A stretch of 41,259 nucleotides of DNA from the NCBI GenBank assembly GCA_964498065.1, contig CAZCFZ010000031.1, forward strand, positions 1 to 41,259, read 5' to 3'. The notes beneath the pieces were generated by a model. That model worked only from the letters and a program-made list of their open reading frames with translations. It was not told the origin of the DNA and made no database searches. This DNA comes from FEN-1297 sp964498065 (GTDB lineage: Bacteria; Bacteroidota; Ignavibacteria; Ignavibacteriales; Ignavibacteriaceae). The position numbers and the translations under genes were made by a program. The stretch's first letter is position 1. Each line of letters begins with the position of its first letter. Below are positions 18,039-27,266 of the stretch, one piece after another.

Positions 18039-20264
18039 TTATTTCCCTTGAGAAAGCTGTTTATACAATACCGGATCAAGTTCTTCCAAACCTGTAATGC
18101 TGTGTAAATGGTTTGCCGTAACCCACGGCAGCCAGAAACGGTGCGATCCCACTCCGCGTCCGTACCTGTTCGGTCCCATTCCCCAGTGTTCCTGCTGCCA
18201 TCCTATTCCTTTCATGCCGTGCAGATGTCCCGGAATAGCTACCATTGATTTTGTATCGTGCAGCAGGATTCTTGCAACATCCAGATAATGCCTGTCTTTC
18301 GTATAAAGATATAATTCCGCAAAAGAAGATGTCGCCCAATCGAGGTACTCATCTACACCGCCGGCAACGCGAGCAGTTATTCCCTGAACTCCTATTATCG
18401 GCACGCCCTTTGTCCAATGAAGTTCCGCGTTATCGGCATCTACAGGCATCGGTAGGTTCCATATCCATATCCAGCTTTCGGTATAATCTGCGGCGGCTTT
18501 TGCGTATTTTAACCATTTAGATTTCCTAGTTGATTTATAAAGGCTAAGAAAAGCCTCCATACTCAGCATACCGGCTTCTTTATCGGTTATATTCGGATTA
18601 TCGCTGGCGCCGCCCACATAAAGTCCGCGTTTACCCCAGTGTTTCCAAACATAATCTGCGGCTCTTTCGGCAGCCTGTCTGTATTTAGGATCTCCGGTTA
18701 CTTTGGTCATTTGAACAAGCAGAGGCACGGCGCAGTAACTTGTAGTTCCGGTTGACTCTGCTACGACGCTGCTTCCTGCTTTCCAGCAGCGCGGAAAAGA
18801 TCCGTCTTCTCTTTGCTGCCGGACCAGCCAGTCGGAATAGGTTTTAATCCAATTAAACCATTCTGGATGTACGCGTCCAAGAGCGCGCTCTCGCCGGTAA
18901 GCCTTAATCAACACGAGCATACCATCGGTAACGTTCCTAAGCCAGGGTGCAAGCCATTCCTTGTGTTCGCCGGTCCATGGCTTTCCTGTAGCCAGATTGT
19001 AGCCGGAAGCTTTAAGGGGTATCTTATGTAATGCCTTTATCATGGACGAAATAATAGCCAGCCCGGTACGGCGCATTTTTCTCCCGCGCTCAGTACTGTC
19101 TCTATCTCCCTCAAGCAGCAGCTGGTTTGCACACGAAATGTTCTTGCTGACGAAACCCATACCGGTCATAGTCCAATTCCATTGAGGCTTGTTCGTATCA
19201 AACGTTGCAATCGCAAACGGAATACCGGTTCTCCCGTCGATGGTAGCGGCAACAGATTCAAGTTGGTCTGTTAGAATACGCCGCATCTGTTCAAGGTTAA
19301 CCGGAATAACCGGGGGTTTCAACATGTTCCAGGCCCACCGCCATGAATGACGAATAACTTCGGGAAATGACTCATGCGTTCCAAACCGGAAACTAACTTC
19401 GTAGCTGTGAACAAATCCGTTGGAGATAGGATGATAACGCCGAAACCACCGCAGTTCGGGAGATTTGTTTTTATTAAACTCGTACTTGCTCATTGTACCC
19501 GGAAATTCGAATCCGAATTCAATAGGATTCTTCCCGTTCTGCCATGCACCGAATGTACCGAATTGAAATCTCGGATCGATCATAACATCTTTAATTAATT
19601 TCGTCTCTTCAAACGTCGACTCCCCGTTAGGAGCGGGATCGAGCATAGTAACGGATGAGCCGTTATCGAACGAAAGCGCGAACATCGGCGCCGGTAAAAT
19701 ATCTTCGCGCATCAAGAACCGGTGCGAAGCATAATTCAATGTACCTCCCGGTGAGAATTTGCCGTCGTGAGAAGGATCGCCGTACAATGCACCGGGGGCA
19801 AAGCAGTTCAAATCGGTCCAGTTCACTGAAGTATCAACATTAAATACTATTGACGAACTGAAGCCTCCTTTTGCAGTACCTGCAACTTTCACTTTTCTAT
19901 CCAACGAGACCACGTTCCCGTTAAGGGTCCACCGGTCATCTATGCGGAAGACAACGTTTTGTCCGTATGAGATTTCCGCATTAGCGAAGATACCTTGTGC
20001 CGAGCTTTTAATTGTTTGGTAACCGGAAGAAAAATCTTTGATTTCATTTTCCTTTACAAAGACCTCTATTCCCGCCGGTTTCGGCTGAATAAAGTTCTTG
20101 AACGAAACGCCGGTGATTTCAATACCCCAATTGCCGTTTGAAATTCGTACGAACGAAAATGTCCCCCCGGACTTTAGACTTCCAAGATTTACCTTGCCGT
20201 CTTGCTGAGCGAGAATTCCCGGTACTATTAGAAACATCCAAAGTATAACTTTTCTATAAAACAT
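18039..20264 (-). CDS. Unassigned secreted (alpha/alpha)6-barrel protein, probable glycoside hydrolase or lyase
   Basis: A 741-aa protein with a signal peptide (1-19, ending GILAQ) and a good GGAGGAA ribosome-binding site. Residues about 20-300 are beta-rich (a beta-sandwich N-domain). Residues about 305-735 have the repeating helix pattern of six-hairpin enzymes: WNWTMTGMGFVSKNISCANQ, WLRNVTDGMLVLIKAYRRE, WLVRQQREDGSFPRCW, YRQAAERAADYVW, AGMLSMEAFLSLYK, WATSSFAELYLYTKDRHYLD. This two-domain plan is shared by GH127-like, GH88/105-like and epimerase/lyase families, but I could not place it in one and identify no certain catalytic residue. It is 38 bases downstream of a GH39 beta-xylosidase on the same strand, so a role in the same oligosaccharide pathway is likely. 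Confidence 0.65.
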   Translation of the reverse strand: MFYRKVILWMFLIVPGILAQQDGKVNLGSLKSGGTFSFVRISNGNWGIEITGVSFKNFIQPKPAGIEVFVKENEIKDFSSGYQTIKSSAQGIFANAEISYGQNVVFRIDDRWTLNGNVVSLDRKVKVAGTAKGGFSSSIVFNVDTSVNWTDLNCFAPGALYGDPSHDGKFSPGGTLNYASHRFLMREDILPAPMFALSFDNGSSVTMLDPAPNGESTFEETKLIKDVMIDPRFQFGTFGAWQNGKNPIEFGFEFPGTMSKYEFNKNKSPELRWFRRYHPISNGFVHSYEVSFRFGTHESFPEVIRHSWRWAWNMLKPPVIPVNLEQMRRILTDQLESVAATIDGRTGIPFAIATFDTNKPQWNWTMTGMGFVSKNISCANQLLLEGDRDSTERGRKMRRTGLAIISSMIKALHKIPLKASGYNLATGKPWTGEHKEWLAPWLRNVTDGMLVLIKAYRRERALGRVHPEWFNWIKTYSDWLVRQQREDGSFPRCWKAGSSVVAESTGTTSYCAVPLLVQMTKVTGDPKYRQAAERAADYVWKHWGKRGLYVGGASDNPNITDKEAGMLSMEAFLSLYKSTRKSKWLKYAKAAADYTESWIWIWNLPMPVDADNAELHWTKGVPIIGVQGITARVAGGVDEYLDWATSSFAELYLYTKDRHYLDVARILLHDTKSMVAIPGHLHGMKGIGWQQEHWGMGPNRYGRGVGSHRFWLPWVTANHLHSITGLEELDPVLYKQLSQGK

Positions 20265-20302
20265 ATATAAATTCCTCCGATTGTATCGGTTACCAAATAT
20301 TT

Positions 20303-21976
20303 TTATTGAAGAGTCAGCTTAATTAATGAAACAGCCTGTCTCGGCAATTGCATTTTTATACTTAGCCGGTTGTCTTTAATTTTTAATGTTTCCGGTTTAC
20401 TCATCATTTCAAGCTGCCCCGCTTTTTCAAGTTTCTTTACCTGATCAGGTGTGGGGTTTTGGGGAGAACCCATTTTCTTCCACACTTCATAAGAGTTGCT
20501 GTGTTTGCCGTCTATTCTATAATTATATAAGACAGCAGTCTTAGCGGAAATATTTTTTATAGTCAGGTTAACCGGTGATCCGTTATCGTGAATATCCTTA
20601 TCATGGTAATTCCACAATAAAACCGTAATAGTATTTTTTGATCTCGAAGCCAGGGCATTTATATCTGTCTTATCTCCGCGGACGCCGGACTTGCAGATCG
20701 ATTTGAAATCATAGGCAAAATTTCCTTCTACAGCCAGGCGTTCGCTTCCCATCATTCCGAGCATCCGGAAAACATTCAGGACCGGCTTATCCACACCGTT
20801 AGTAGCAAGATCGCGGTACCCGAAAAACCATGGCTGGTTTTCATATTCGAAAGACCAGCTCAAGTCGCCTATAATATGAGTTCCGTAGTAATCATTTAAA
20901 TCGTAAATGCGGGGTAACGATGCCGCGGTATAACTCGAATACATAGTGCCGTTGCGGTAAGCGTTGGCGGGATTAGTATTAACTCCGCAGGCGGCGCAGC
21001 CTTCGGGATCCGATTCGCCGATTATAACGGGAAGATTTTTAATTGCGGGAATCGAAGAAATTGTTTTAAGGGCTTCATTAATTGTTTCAAGCTGATTCTT
21101 AATTCCCATTACAACAACGCCGTTAACAACTTTGGGAGAGCCTTTTGCGTGGAAAGCAACAAAATCAAGCGGCGCTCCTTTTTTACCGGTTGCTGCGTTA
21201 ACTCCGTTTAGACAGTGATTAATGAACCCGGTGAAAAAGTCTTTGGAGAAACCGGCCATATCCGGTCCGCCCATTCTTGCGGTCGGCAGCGCCCGTTTGA
21301 CCGCATCGGAACCATAGTCGTACATTTTACAAAAAGTTTTCAATTGATCTTTCGCCTGGAGATAACCGATATTAGGTTCGTTCCAAACTTCCCAGTACCA
21401 GCTTTCTACCTCGGTTTTTCCGTAGCGCTTTACACAGTGTTTAACCCACCGATAAATAAGCTCGGCCCATTTCTTATAATTGTTCGGCGGATACGCCCAG
21501 CCGGTAAATAATTTGGAATTTTTATCGGCGGCATTCCAGTTATGTTTATAAGGCTCCGGATGGGAAGAAAGCGCTTCCGGCATAAAGCCTATTTCGGCAA
21601 AGGGTTTCATTTTAAAATGCATATAGGTATCAAAGATGCTGTCAACAATGCTCCAATTGTAAACCGGATTGCCGTTCTTATCCTCGGTATACATGTTCGT
21701 CGAGCCCCATTTAAGAGCAGGCGTGCCGTTGCCGGTGGTCATAAGATTATGAGTGCGGATGTGAACCGGGACCGGACTTAACCTCTCAAGTTCGCCCAAA
21801 AGCTTCTTCCCGTTTTTCATGTATGTATAATTCGGTTCGTCGTATCCGTACCAGGCCCAAATCGGTTTAAGCTCGCCTATTTTTTTGTTGGCGTCGACGT
21901 TTATGTTCACTTTATTTTCCTGGGCATAACAGGCAATACCGAGAAATAACATTATCAATAAAATTTTTATCTTCAT
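20303..21976 (-). CDS. GH39 family beta-xylosidase
   Basis: A 557-aa secreted enzyme (signal peptide 1-18, ending CYAQ). It has the GH39 (clan A) barrel: RTHNLMTTG near the N-terminus, the acid/base motif VWNEPN (Glu200) and the nucleophile motif VIIGESDPEG (Glu321), then a C-terminal beta-sandwich (about 440-557). Known members are retaining beta-xylosidases or alpha-L-iduronidases; the xylan-directed neighbours favour beta-xylosidase. AGGAGCC precedes the ATG. It is the first gene of a close pair with the unassigned six-hairpin protein. Confidence 0.85.
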   Translation of the reverse strand: MKIKILLIMLFLGIACYAQENKVNINVDANKKIGELKPIWAWYGYDEPNYTYMKNGKKLLGELERLSPVPVHIRTHNLMTTGNGTPALKWGSTNMYTEDKNGNPVYNWSIVDSIFDTYMHFKMKPFAEIGFMPEALSSHPEPYKHNWNAADKNSKLFTGWAYPPNNYKKWAELIYRWVKHCVKRYGKTEVESWYWEVWNEPNIGYLQAKDQLKTFCKMYDYGSDAVKRALPTARMGGPDMAGFSKDFFTGFINHCLNGVNAATGKKGAPLDFVAFHAKGSPKVVNGVVVMGIKNQLETINEALKTISSIPAIKNLPVIIGESDPEGCAACGVNTNPANAYRNGTMYSSYTAASLPRIYDLNDYYGTHIIGDLSWSFEYENQPWFFGYRDLATNGVDKPVLNVFRMLGMMGSERLAVEGNFAYDFKSICKSGVRGDKTDINALASRSKNTITVLLWNYHDKDIHDNGSPVNLTIKNISAKTAVLYNYRIDGKHSNSYEVWKKMGSPQNPTPDQVKKLEKAGQLEMMSKPETLKIKDNRLSIKMQLPRQAVSLIKLTLQ

Positions 21977-22026
21977 TTATCCGGCTCCTATTTATGTGCG
22001 ACTTAAATACATCGACAAATATTGTT

Positions 22027-22845
22027 TTAATCTTTTTTTATTTTTATATAATCAGGATCAAATACAATAGTTGCCCCGTTCATCGTAACTGCCATTGGGT
22101 TTGGACAACCGACTTTTTGAGGGTATGGTTTCGGTTCGGGACCGGTACCATTAATTAAACCTTCGGCTAACTTTCGCATCGTTTCAATATAGGATTTATC
22201 GAAAGCCTTTTTAACATAATAATAATGACCACAATAAATTCTTGGAACTCCGCTATCAATAATCTTTTCCATCTTCAAACAAGAATTTATATAGGTTTGC
22301 ATCGGCGCTAACGGTTTTAGCTGGAGCCATACATCATTAGCTCCGAACGCATCGCCGGAATAACAATTACCAGCTTTCCTATCAAGCAATACAATAGAAC
22401 CTGGCGTATGAGCCGACATGTGGCTCACTTCAATTTGTGTTTCACCGAGATCAAATATATCGCCGTCTTTTACATAATGAATCACTCCTTTGTAATTCTC
22501 ATGTAATAAAACCGTATCGGCAGGATGCATCCATATTTCTTTAAAGAAATGAATATTGCCGGCATGATCGTGATGGGCATGGGTTATCACCACCATAAGC
22601 GGCTTTTGAGTAATTAGATGAATGATAGAATCCAGCTTCGTAATTTTTGTGCCGGTATCAATTAGCAATGCTTTTTTTGTGCCTTCAACAAGATACATTG
22701 TAGTCTTGTCGTAAGTCTCAATCACCCACATATTTTTTTCGAGTTTGGTGACGGTGAGTTCTTTGTTTTGAAAAACCTGGCATGAAGTTTCATGGGAAAA
22801 TCCAAGCCAGGCAACTATGATTGCTATGAATGTAAATTTTTTCAT
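22027..22845 (-). CDS. Secreted metallo-beta-lactamase-fold hydrolase
   Basis: A 272-aa protein with a signal peptide (1-22). The metal-binding motif THAHHDHAG (His89, His91, Asp93, His94) and later SAHTPGSI and YSGDAFG give a complete MBL-fold dinuclear site. The fold includes lactonases, esterases, glyoxalases and beta-lactamases; nothing here points to a specific one. It lies 31 bases downstream of the GH97 gene with a strong AAGGGAG site, so they are very likely co-transcribed. A lactone or ester product of sugar breakdown is a possible substrate, but that is a guess. Confidence 0.85.
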   Translation of the reverse strand: MKKFTFIAIIVAWLGFSHETSCQVFQNKELTVTKLEKNMWVIETYDKTTMYLVEGTKKALLIDTGTKITKLDSIIHLITQKPLMVVITHAHHDHAGNIHFFKEIWMHPADTVLLHENYKGVIHYVKDGDIFDLGETQIEVSHMSAHTPGSIVLLDRKAGNCYSGDAFGANDVWLQLKPLAPMQTYINSCLKMEKIIDSGVPRIYCGHYYYVKKAFDKSYIETMRKLAEGLINGTGPEPKPYPQKVGCPNPMAVTMNGATIVFDPDYIKIKKD

Positions 22846-22876
22846 TTGTAATACTCCCTTTTTAACTATTTATTTT

Positions 22877-24814
22877 TTACTTCGTTTTAATTACGAACCC
22901 GCCGTAAGGTTTCATCGTTATATTTACGGGAACGGATAAATTAACGTTTCTTTCAATAAAGTTTTTCGAATTTTCGGAATCGGAGATTATAACTCCTCTT
23001 GTTGATTTGCCGACAAAAGGAACATTAAAAGTAATTTTACGGAGAGTCTTTTCACCATTAATACCTGCTATGAACCATTTGTTTCCGGCCCTTCTGGCAA
23101 GCACTACATACTTTCCGGGATAACCGTCTATAAATTTTACATCATCCCATTTAACCGGCAATGTTCGCATGTATTCCTGAACAAATTTCTTCTGAGCGGC
23201 CATTCCGTATGGTGTTTCGGCAATATGCTGAATTCCGGAAGTAAAGATAACCGATAAAGCTATTTCGAAACCGCCGGTAGTTATCCGTTTAATATTCGGA
23301 ATTCCCGAGAAGTTAACGGGAGTAAAATCCATCGGATCGAAAAGATTTCTGGCGAAAGGAAGCATCGCGCAATGCCAGGGCTGGTTATCCGCGAAATACT
23401 GTGAAAAGGTTACGTACTCTTCCCCCCTTACCGCTTCCATACTTACTAAATTGGGATACGTCCTGTACCATCCTCTCGGGAAAGTGCAGCCGTGAAAGTT
23501 TACTTCGAGATTAAACTTGGCGGCGTCTTTTAAAATATCTATATAGTATTTTATCATCGACTGCCCGTCACCGCCGAAGAAATCAACTTTAATTCCGGCA
23601 ATGCCCATATCTTTTAACTTTTGAAACTCCGATAGTCTGGATTTCCTTGTAAGCAGTTTGCCGCGAGGTGTTTGAGGTGCGGTATTCCAATCGCCGGCCG
23701 AATTATACCACAGCAATATCTTTACGTTTTTTGTTTTCGCATAATCGGCAAGTTCTTTTATCTTTGCATATCCTATTTGAGTATCCCATAAAGCGTCGAT
23801 CAGGCAGTACCGCCAATGCATGGAAGAAGCAAAATCAATGTATTCACGCTGAACATTATATACGGTTGAATCGTCTTTTAAAATAACCCAGCTCCATGAT
23901 GCAATTCCTGGCTCAAACCAGGACGAGACGTTATACTTAGCCGGATCGGCGAGATCGGTTTCAATAGTTGATTCGACAAGTCCTCCCAAATGATCTGAAA
24001 TTGCGATAATTCGCCAGGGAGTATACCACGGTAAAACAGATTCCGGCAATACCGGTCCATCCTTACTTTCCTGCGGTTCAGGGAATTGAACCGAGTATTC
24101 GCCGTTAGGAGAAAGCCAGCTTAAACGCGATCCGCAGTAGTTAGTATCCAGTCCGGTTTCAGTAATCGATATCCAGAAACTGCCTGAATGGAAAAGCGCC
24201 GGCAGAACCCAACCTGCCCGATAGGGAGAAGGAGTTCCAACTGGTATATCGGTTTTATAATATTCCTCATAAGAGGGCTGGGTAAAACTCCATCCGGTCC
24301 GGGCATCCGGACAGGGCTGAAGGAATGCTTTTGCCCAACTTTCAAAATGGTATGAGGTTAGTTCTCTGTATATGGTTAAAGTTGAATCAGATTTTCCGGG
24401 AAAGTAATACCTGAACGCAACACCGTCGTTGGAAACCTGAAAAATAATTTCCATTACTTTTGAATTTTTATTCTTCAGATAAAAGACGCGTTTGTTGCCG
24501 GTGTAGCTGCAATTTAATCGTTTACCGTGCAGCACTTTATAATTTTCAGAAACAATGCTTATGCTTGAAATGGAATCAAGAGTCAGTCCGGTTGAGAAAT
24601 CCTCATCGCTTCTGAGAATTCCCAATTTTGACTCTTTCAAAATGGTTGTATCTGAAAAAGAAACCGAATAAACCGGATTACCGGCAGATGTTAGCCAAAA
24701 GTTTACGGATATTTTTTTGTTCGGACTTTTAATTGTGTAGCTTTCCTTGCAGAAGGTTTTAGTAAAAAAACCGATCACAAATATTATCATTAAAAATCTA
24801 ATTTGTTTTAACAT
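22877..24814 (-). CDS. GH97 family glycosidase, retaining type
   Basis: A 645-aa secreted enzyme (hydrophobic signal 1-22). The N-terminal super-sandwich domain (about 25-280, starting YTIKSPNKKISVNFWL) is followed by a barrel with WYNSAGDWN and GIAGIKVDFFGGDGQ, then a C-terminal beta domain. The Asp411 position (KVDF) corresponds to the nucleophile of retaining GH97 alpha-galactosidases. The inverting SusB-type alpha-glucosidases use Glu bases elsewhere and lack it. Glu460 in SMEAVRG is the likely acid. Retaining GH97 members act on alpha-galactosides or beta-L-arabinopyranosides, so it may remove Gal or Arap decorations. AAAGGAAA precedes the ATG. Calcium ligands were not traced. Confidence 0.82.
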   Translation of the reverse strand: MLKQIRFLMIIFVIGFFTKTFCKESYTIKSPNKKISVNFWLTSAGNPVYSVSFSDTTILKESKLGILRSDEDFSTGLTLDSISSISIVSENYKVLHGKRLNCSYTGNKRVFYLKNKNSKVMEIIFQVSNDGVAFRYYFPGKSDSTLTIYRELTSYHFESWAKAFLQPCPDARTGWSFTQPSYEEYYKTDIPVGTPSPYRAGWVLPALFHSGSFWISITETGLDTNYCGSRLSWLSPNGEYSVQFPEPQESKDGPVLPESVLPWYTPWRIIAISDHLGGLVESTIETDLADPAKYNVSSWFEPGIASWSWVILKDDSTVYNVQREYIDFASSMHWRYCLIDALWDTQIGYAKIKELADYAKTKNVKILLWYNSAGDWNTAPQTPRGKLLTRKSRLSEFQKLKDMGIAGIKVDFFGGDGQSMIKYYIDILKDAAKFNLEVNFHGCTFPRGWYRTYPNLVSMEAVRGEEYVTFSQYFADNQPWHCAMLPFARNLFDPMDFTPVNFSGIPNIKRITTGGFEIALSVIFTSGIQHIAETPYGMAAQKKFVQEYMRTLPVKWDDVKFIDGYPGKYVVLARRAGNKWFIAGINGEKTLRKITFNVPFVGKSTRGVIISDSENSKNFIERNVNLSVPVNITMKPYGGFVIKTK

Positions 24815-24846
24815 CCGCGTTTCCTTTATTATTATTTATATAAACA

Positions 24847-24898
24847 GTTGTCCGACAGTTTTACTGTCGGACATAAACCTTAAAGCAGTTATACTGCC
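24847..24898. repeat. REP-like palindromic repeat, left of the RAYT gene
   Basis: TGTCCGACAGT (24849-24859) and ACTGTCGGACA (24863-24873) form an 11-bp hairpin with a 3-base loop, followed by a smaller GCAGT/ACTGC hairpin (24885-24897). The 52-base unit recurs in the same orientation at 25461-25512 with a few differences. This is typical of REP elements mobilised by RAYT enzymes. Confidence 0.8.
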
Positions 24899-24903
24899 AA
24901 ATT

Positions 24904-25440
24904 CTACAATACAGAATCAATCTTAATTATCGAATGATCATCTAATATATAGTTCCTGGCGCTTGAGAACGTCCAGTGCTCAGGCCGCTCAACGAAACCT
25001 TTGCGGACAGGGTTATTATGGATATAATTTAATTTTTGCAAAAAGAAATCATACGATACAATTGCTTCGGGATGACTTCCCGATTGCCATATCTTATAGT
25101 CATTCCCTCTTCCCACTCGTTCTGCGGCGGTCGAGAAATATTTCATAAGCCGATTGTTCCCGGTTTCTTCCAAGAGATCAGAAATTTTGCACGATGTAAA
25201 TCGCTTAAAATCCCGTATTATGTCGGAAAGATTTTTATTCGCTGCCGAAATAATAGAATGCAGATGATTCGGCATTATAACATATCCGTGAATACGCAAT
25301 CCTTTTTCCGACTGACAATACCTCAACGATTCAATTATTAATTCAAAAAAAGGTAATGACATAAAAACACATTGCCACCCAACAATTGTATCAGTGCAAA
25401 AATAATAATCATTATCTTTTGTTATTGAAAATGGTTTCAA
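24904..25440 (-). CDS. REP-associated tyrosine transposase (RAYT, IS200-like Y1 HuH family)
   Basis: A frame is open from 25599 but its first part reads through the flanking palindromes. A TTG at 25440, five bases after GAGGAG, gives a 178-aa protein and is the best start. The HuH motif is in VIMPNHLHSI (His59, His61) and the catalytic tyrosine in YIHNNPVRKG (Tyr139); WQSGSHPEAI and EHWTFSSARNY are typical RAYT segments. RAYTs cleave and move REP palindromes as single strands. Palindromes on both sides (24847-24898 and 25461-25592) support this. It sits between the GH97 and GH51 genes without damaging either, and looks intact. Confidence 0.88.
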   Translation of the reverse strand: MKPFSITKDNDYYFCTDTIVGWQCVFMSLPFFELIIESLRYCQSEKGLRIHGYVIMPNHLHSIISAANKNLSDIIRDFKRFTSCKISDLLEETGNNRLMKYFSTAAERVGRGNDYKIWQSGSHPEAIVSYDFFLQKLNYIHNNPVRKGFVERPEHWTFSSARNYILDDHSIIKIDSVL

Positions 25441-25460
25441 TATTTCTCCTCGTTGTCTTT

Positions 25461-25592
25461 GTTGTCCGACAGTTCTACTGTTGGACATTAACCTTAAAGC
25501 AGTTACTCTGCTCTTATAGCATGAGGTACAATATCCTCTAAGAGTAATACTCTTTGCAGAGTAAAGTCCGACAGTACAACTGTCGGACAACC
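25461..25592. repeat. Paired inverted REP-like repeats (BIME-like), right of the RAYT gene
   Basis: Two palindromic units face each other. The first (25461-25512) matches the left-flank unit. The second (25556-25592) is inverted, with GTCCGACAGT/ACTGTCGGAC at 25566-25588. Between them are AAGAGT/ACTCTT (25540-25554) and GAGG/CCTC hairpins. ACTCTGC (25505-25511) can also pair with GCAGAGT (25556-25562), closing the whole. Several of the hairpins have 3-base loops. The arrangement resembles REPIN/BIME structures. Confidence 0.75.
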
Positions 25593-25608
25593 TTAACATA
25601 TTTATTTT

Positions 25609-27171
25609 CTAATCCAGTTCAATCGTAACAATCGATTTCGACGGAAGATCAACCTTCAGAATATTATTCTGTATGCTGTAAGAGGTGAATTTCTGAATAT
25701 TGACTTTCTCCGGCTTTCCGAAATCGTTATAATCGTTATCATTAGGAGCGGTAATAATTTCACCTGAAGTCTTCGTTAAATTAGCGGATCCTCTTAAATC
25801 GATTTCTACGCTTCTGCTGCCATGCGGATCGATATTGCACATTGATACATGAATTTTTCCTTCCTTGTCTTTCGAAGCGGATGCGCTGACGCTGGGCAAA
25901 GTCATCCCATTATAAGTATAATTTTCGCAGGTAACATCGATCGGTAAAAGGGTTGCACTCTGATGAACTTTATACATTTTGAAGACATAGAAGGTCGGGG
26001 TCTTTACAATCTCATCTCCTTTGGTTAGTATCATTGCCTGAAGCACATTTACCATTTGTGCAATGTTTGCCATTTTTACGCGGCGGGCATCGTTATTAAA
26101 GATGTTGAGATAAAGAGCTGCCGTTACGGCATCGCGCAAAGTATTTTGCTGAAACAAAAATCCGGGATTTGTTCCGGGTTCTACGTTGAACCAGTTTCCC
26201 CATTCGTCAGCCATTATGCCGATTCTATTGTGCGGATCATATTCATCCATTAATGCTATGTGCTTTTCCAGGCGCTCTTTCATTATTAAAGTATTCTTCA
26301 TTGTATAGAACCAGTCATTCTCGTTAAAGTTTATTGCCGAAGTCTTATCGTTCCAGCCGTGGCAGAAAGTATAATAATGAAACGAATACCCCTGGATTAA
26401 ATTCGGATATTTTTGAGTTTTCTTTAGAACCGTTTCAGTCCAGTCAAAATCAGGATCGGTTCCGCCGCTGGCCACGCGGTATAATCCTCGTCCGCGCATA
26501 TAAGTGGAAAATCTTTTAAACAAGTCGGAATAATAATCCGGAGTCATATTCCCGCCGCATCCCCAGCTTTCATTACCTACCGCCCAGAATTTTACATTCC
26601 AGGGTTTATCTCTTCCGTTCTTCTTTCGCAATTCGGTCATAGGACTTTTTGCATCCGAATTTACATATTCGACCCATTTGGAAGCTTCCTGTACGGTACC
26701 GCTGCCCACGTTAACGCAAATGTATGGTTCGGCTCCTATCATTTCGCAAAAGTCCAGAAACTCGTGAGTGCCGAAACTATTGTCTTCAGTTACTCCTCCC
26801 CAATTTGTATTAACAATAGAAGGTCTCTTATCCTGCGGACCTATTCCGTCCTTCCAGTGATAGGTGTCTGCAAAGCATCCTCCGGGCCAGCGTACAACTG
26901 CAGGACCGATTTCTTTAAGTGCTGTAACAACATCATTTCTTATGCCGCGCGTATTCGGAATTTTGGAATTTTCACCGACATAAATTCCGCCGTAAATACC
27001 ATGCCCTAAATGTTCGGCGAAATGACCGTAAATAAATTTACTTATTGAATCCCTGCCGAGATCAACATTGATAACAATCCGGTTGGTTTTTTCCTTCGGA
27101 TCGTTAGCCGCATTTAATAGAACAGTATTAAATACAAGCATTGCTATTAATATTTTTATATTGAAACGCAT
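25609..27171 (-). CDS. GH51 alpha-L-arabinofuranosidase
   Basis: A 520-aa protein with an N-terminal signal (1-22, ending LLNAAND). Family GH51 motifs are complete: FAEHLGHGIYGGIY, VVRWPGGCFAD (91-102), acid/base WAVGNESWGCGG (Glu201) and nucleophile GIMADEWGNW (Glu323), with a C-terminal beta-sandwich of the alpha-L-AFase type. It is a retaining exo-enzyme releasing arabinofuranose from arabinoxylan or arabinan oligosaccharides. GH51 enzymes are often cytoplasmic; the signal peptide here suggests periplasmic action. AGAGGAG precedes the ATG. Same strand as the flanking GH43. Confidence 0.92.
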   Translation of the reverse strand: MRFNIKILIAMLVFNTVLLNAANDPKEKTNRIVINVDLGRDSISKFIYGHFAEHLGHGIYGGIYVGENSKIPNTRGIRNDVVTALKEIGPAVVRWPGGCFADTYHWKDGIGPQDKRPSIVNTNWGGVTEDNSFGTHEFLDFCEMIGAEPYICVNVGSGTVQEASKWVEYVNSDAKSPMTELRKKNGRDKPWNVKFWAVGNESWGCGGNMTPDYYSDLFKRFSTYMRGRGLYRVASGGTDPDFDWTETVLKKTQKYPNLIQGYSFHYYTFCHGWNDKTSAINFNENDWFYTMKNTLIMKERLEKHIALMDEYDPHNRIGIMADEWGNWFNVEPGTNPGFLFQQNTLRDAVTAALYLNIFNNDARRVKMANIAQMVNVLQAMILTKGDEIVKTPTFYVFKMYKVHQSATLLPIDVTCENYTYNGMTLPSVSASASKDKEGKIHVSMCNIDPHGSRSVEIDLRGSANLTKTSGEIITAPNDNDYNDFGKPEKVNIQKFTSYSIQNNILKVDLPSKSIVTIELD

Positions 27172-27266
27172 TTTACTCCTCTTTTATTTAATTATTTAAT
27201 GCTTAGTTTTTATGGTTCCCAATTACCTGCGACCTAAGTGGCAGGTAAATAATAAAAAGATAAATC

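Noticed and set aside
25461..25592. CRISPR-like array of repeats
   Set aside because: Repeats are palindromes in facing orientation without regular unique spacers and without cas genes; they match REP/BIME structure.
25441..25599. 53-residue N-terminal extension of the RAYT
   Set aside because: It is a translation of the palindromic repeats; GAGGAG before the TTG at 25440 gives a better start.
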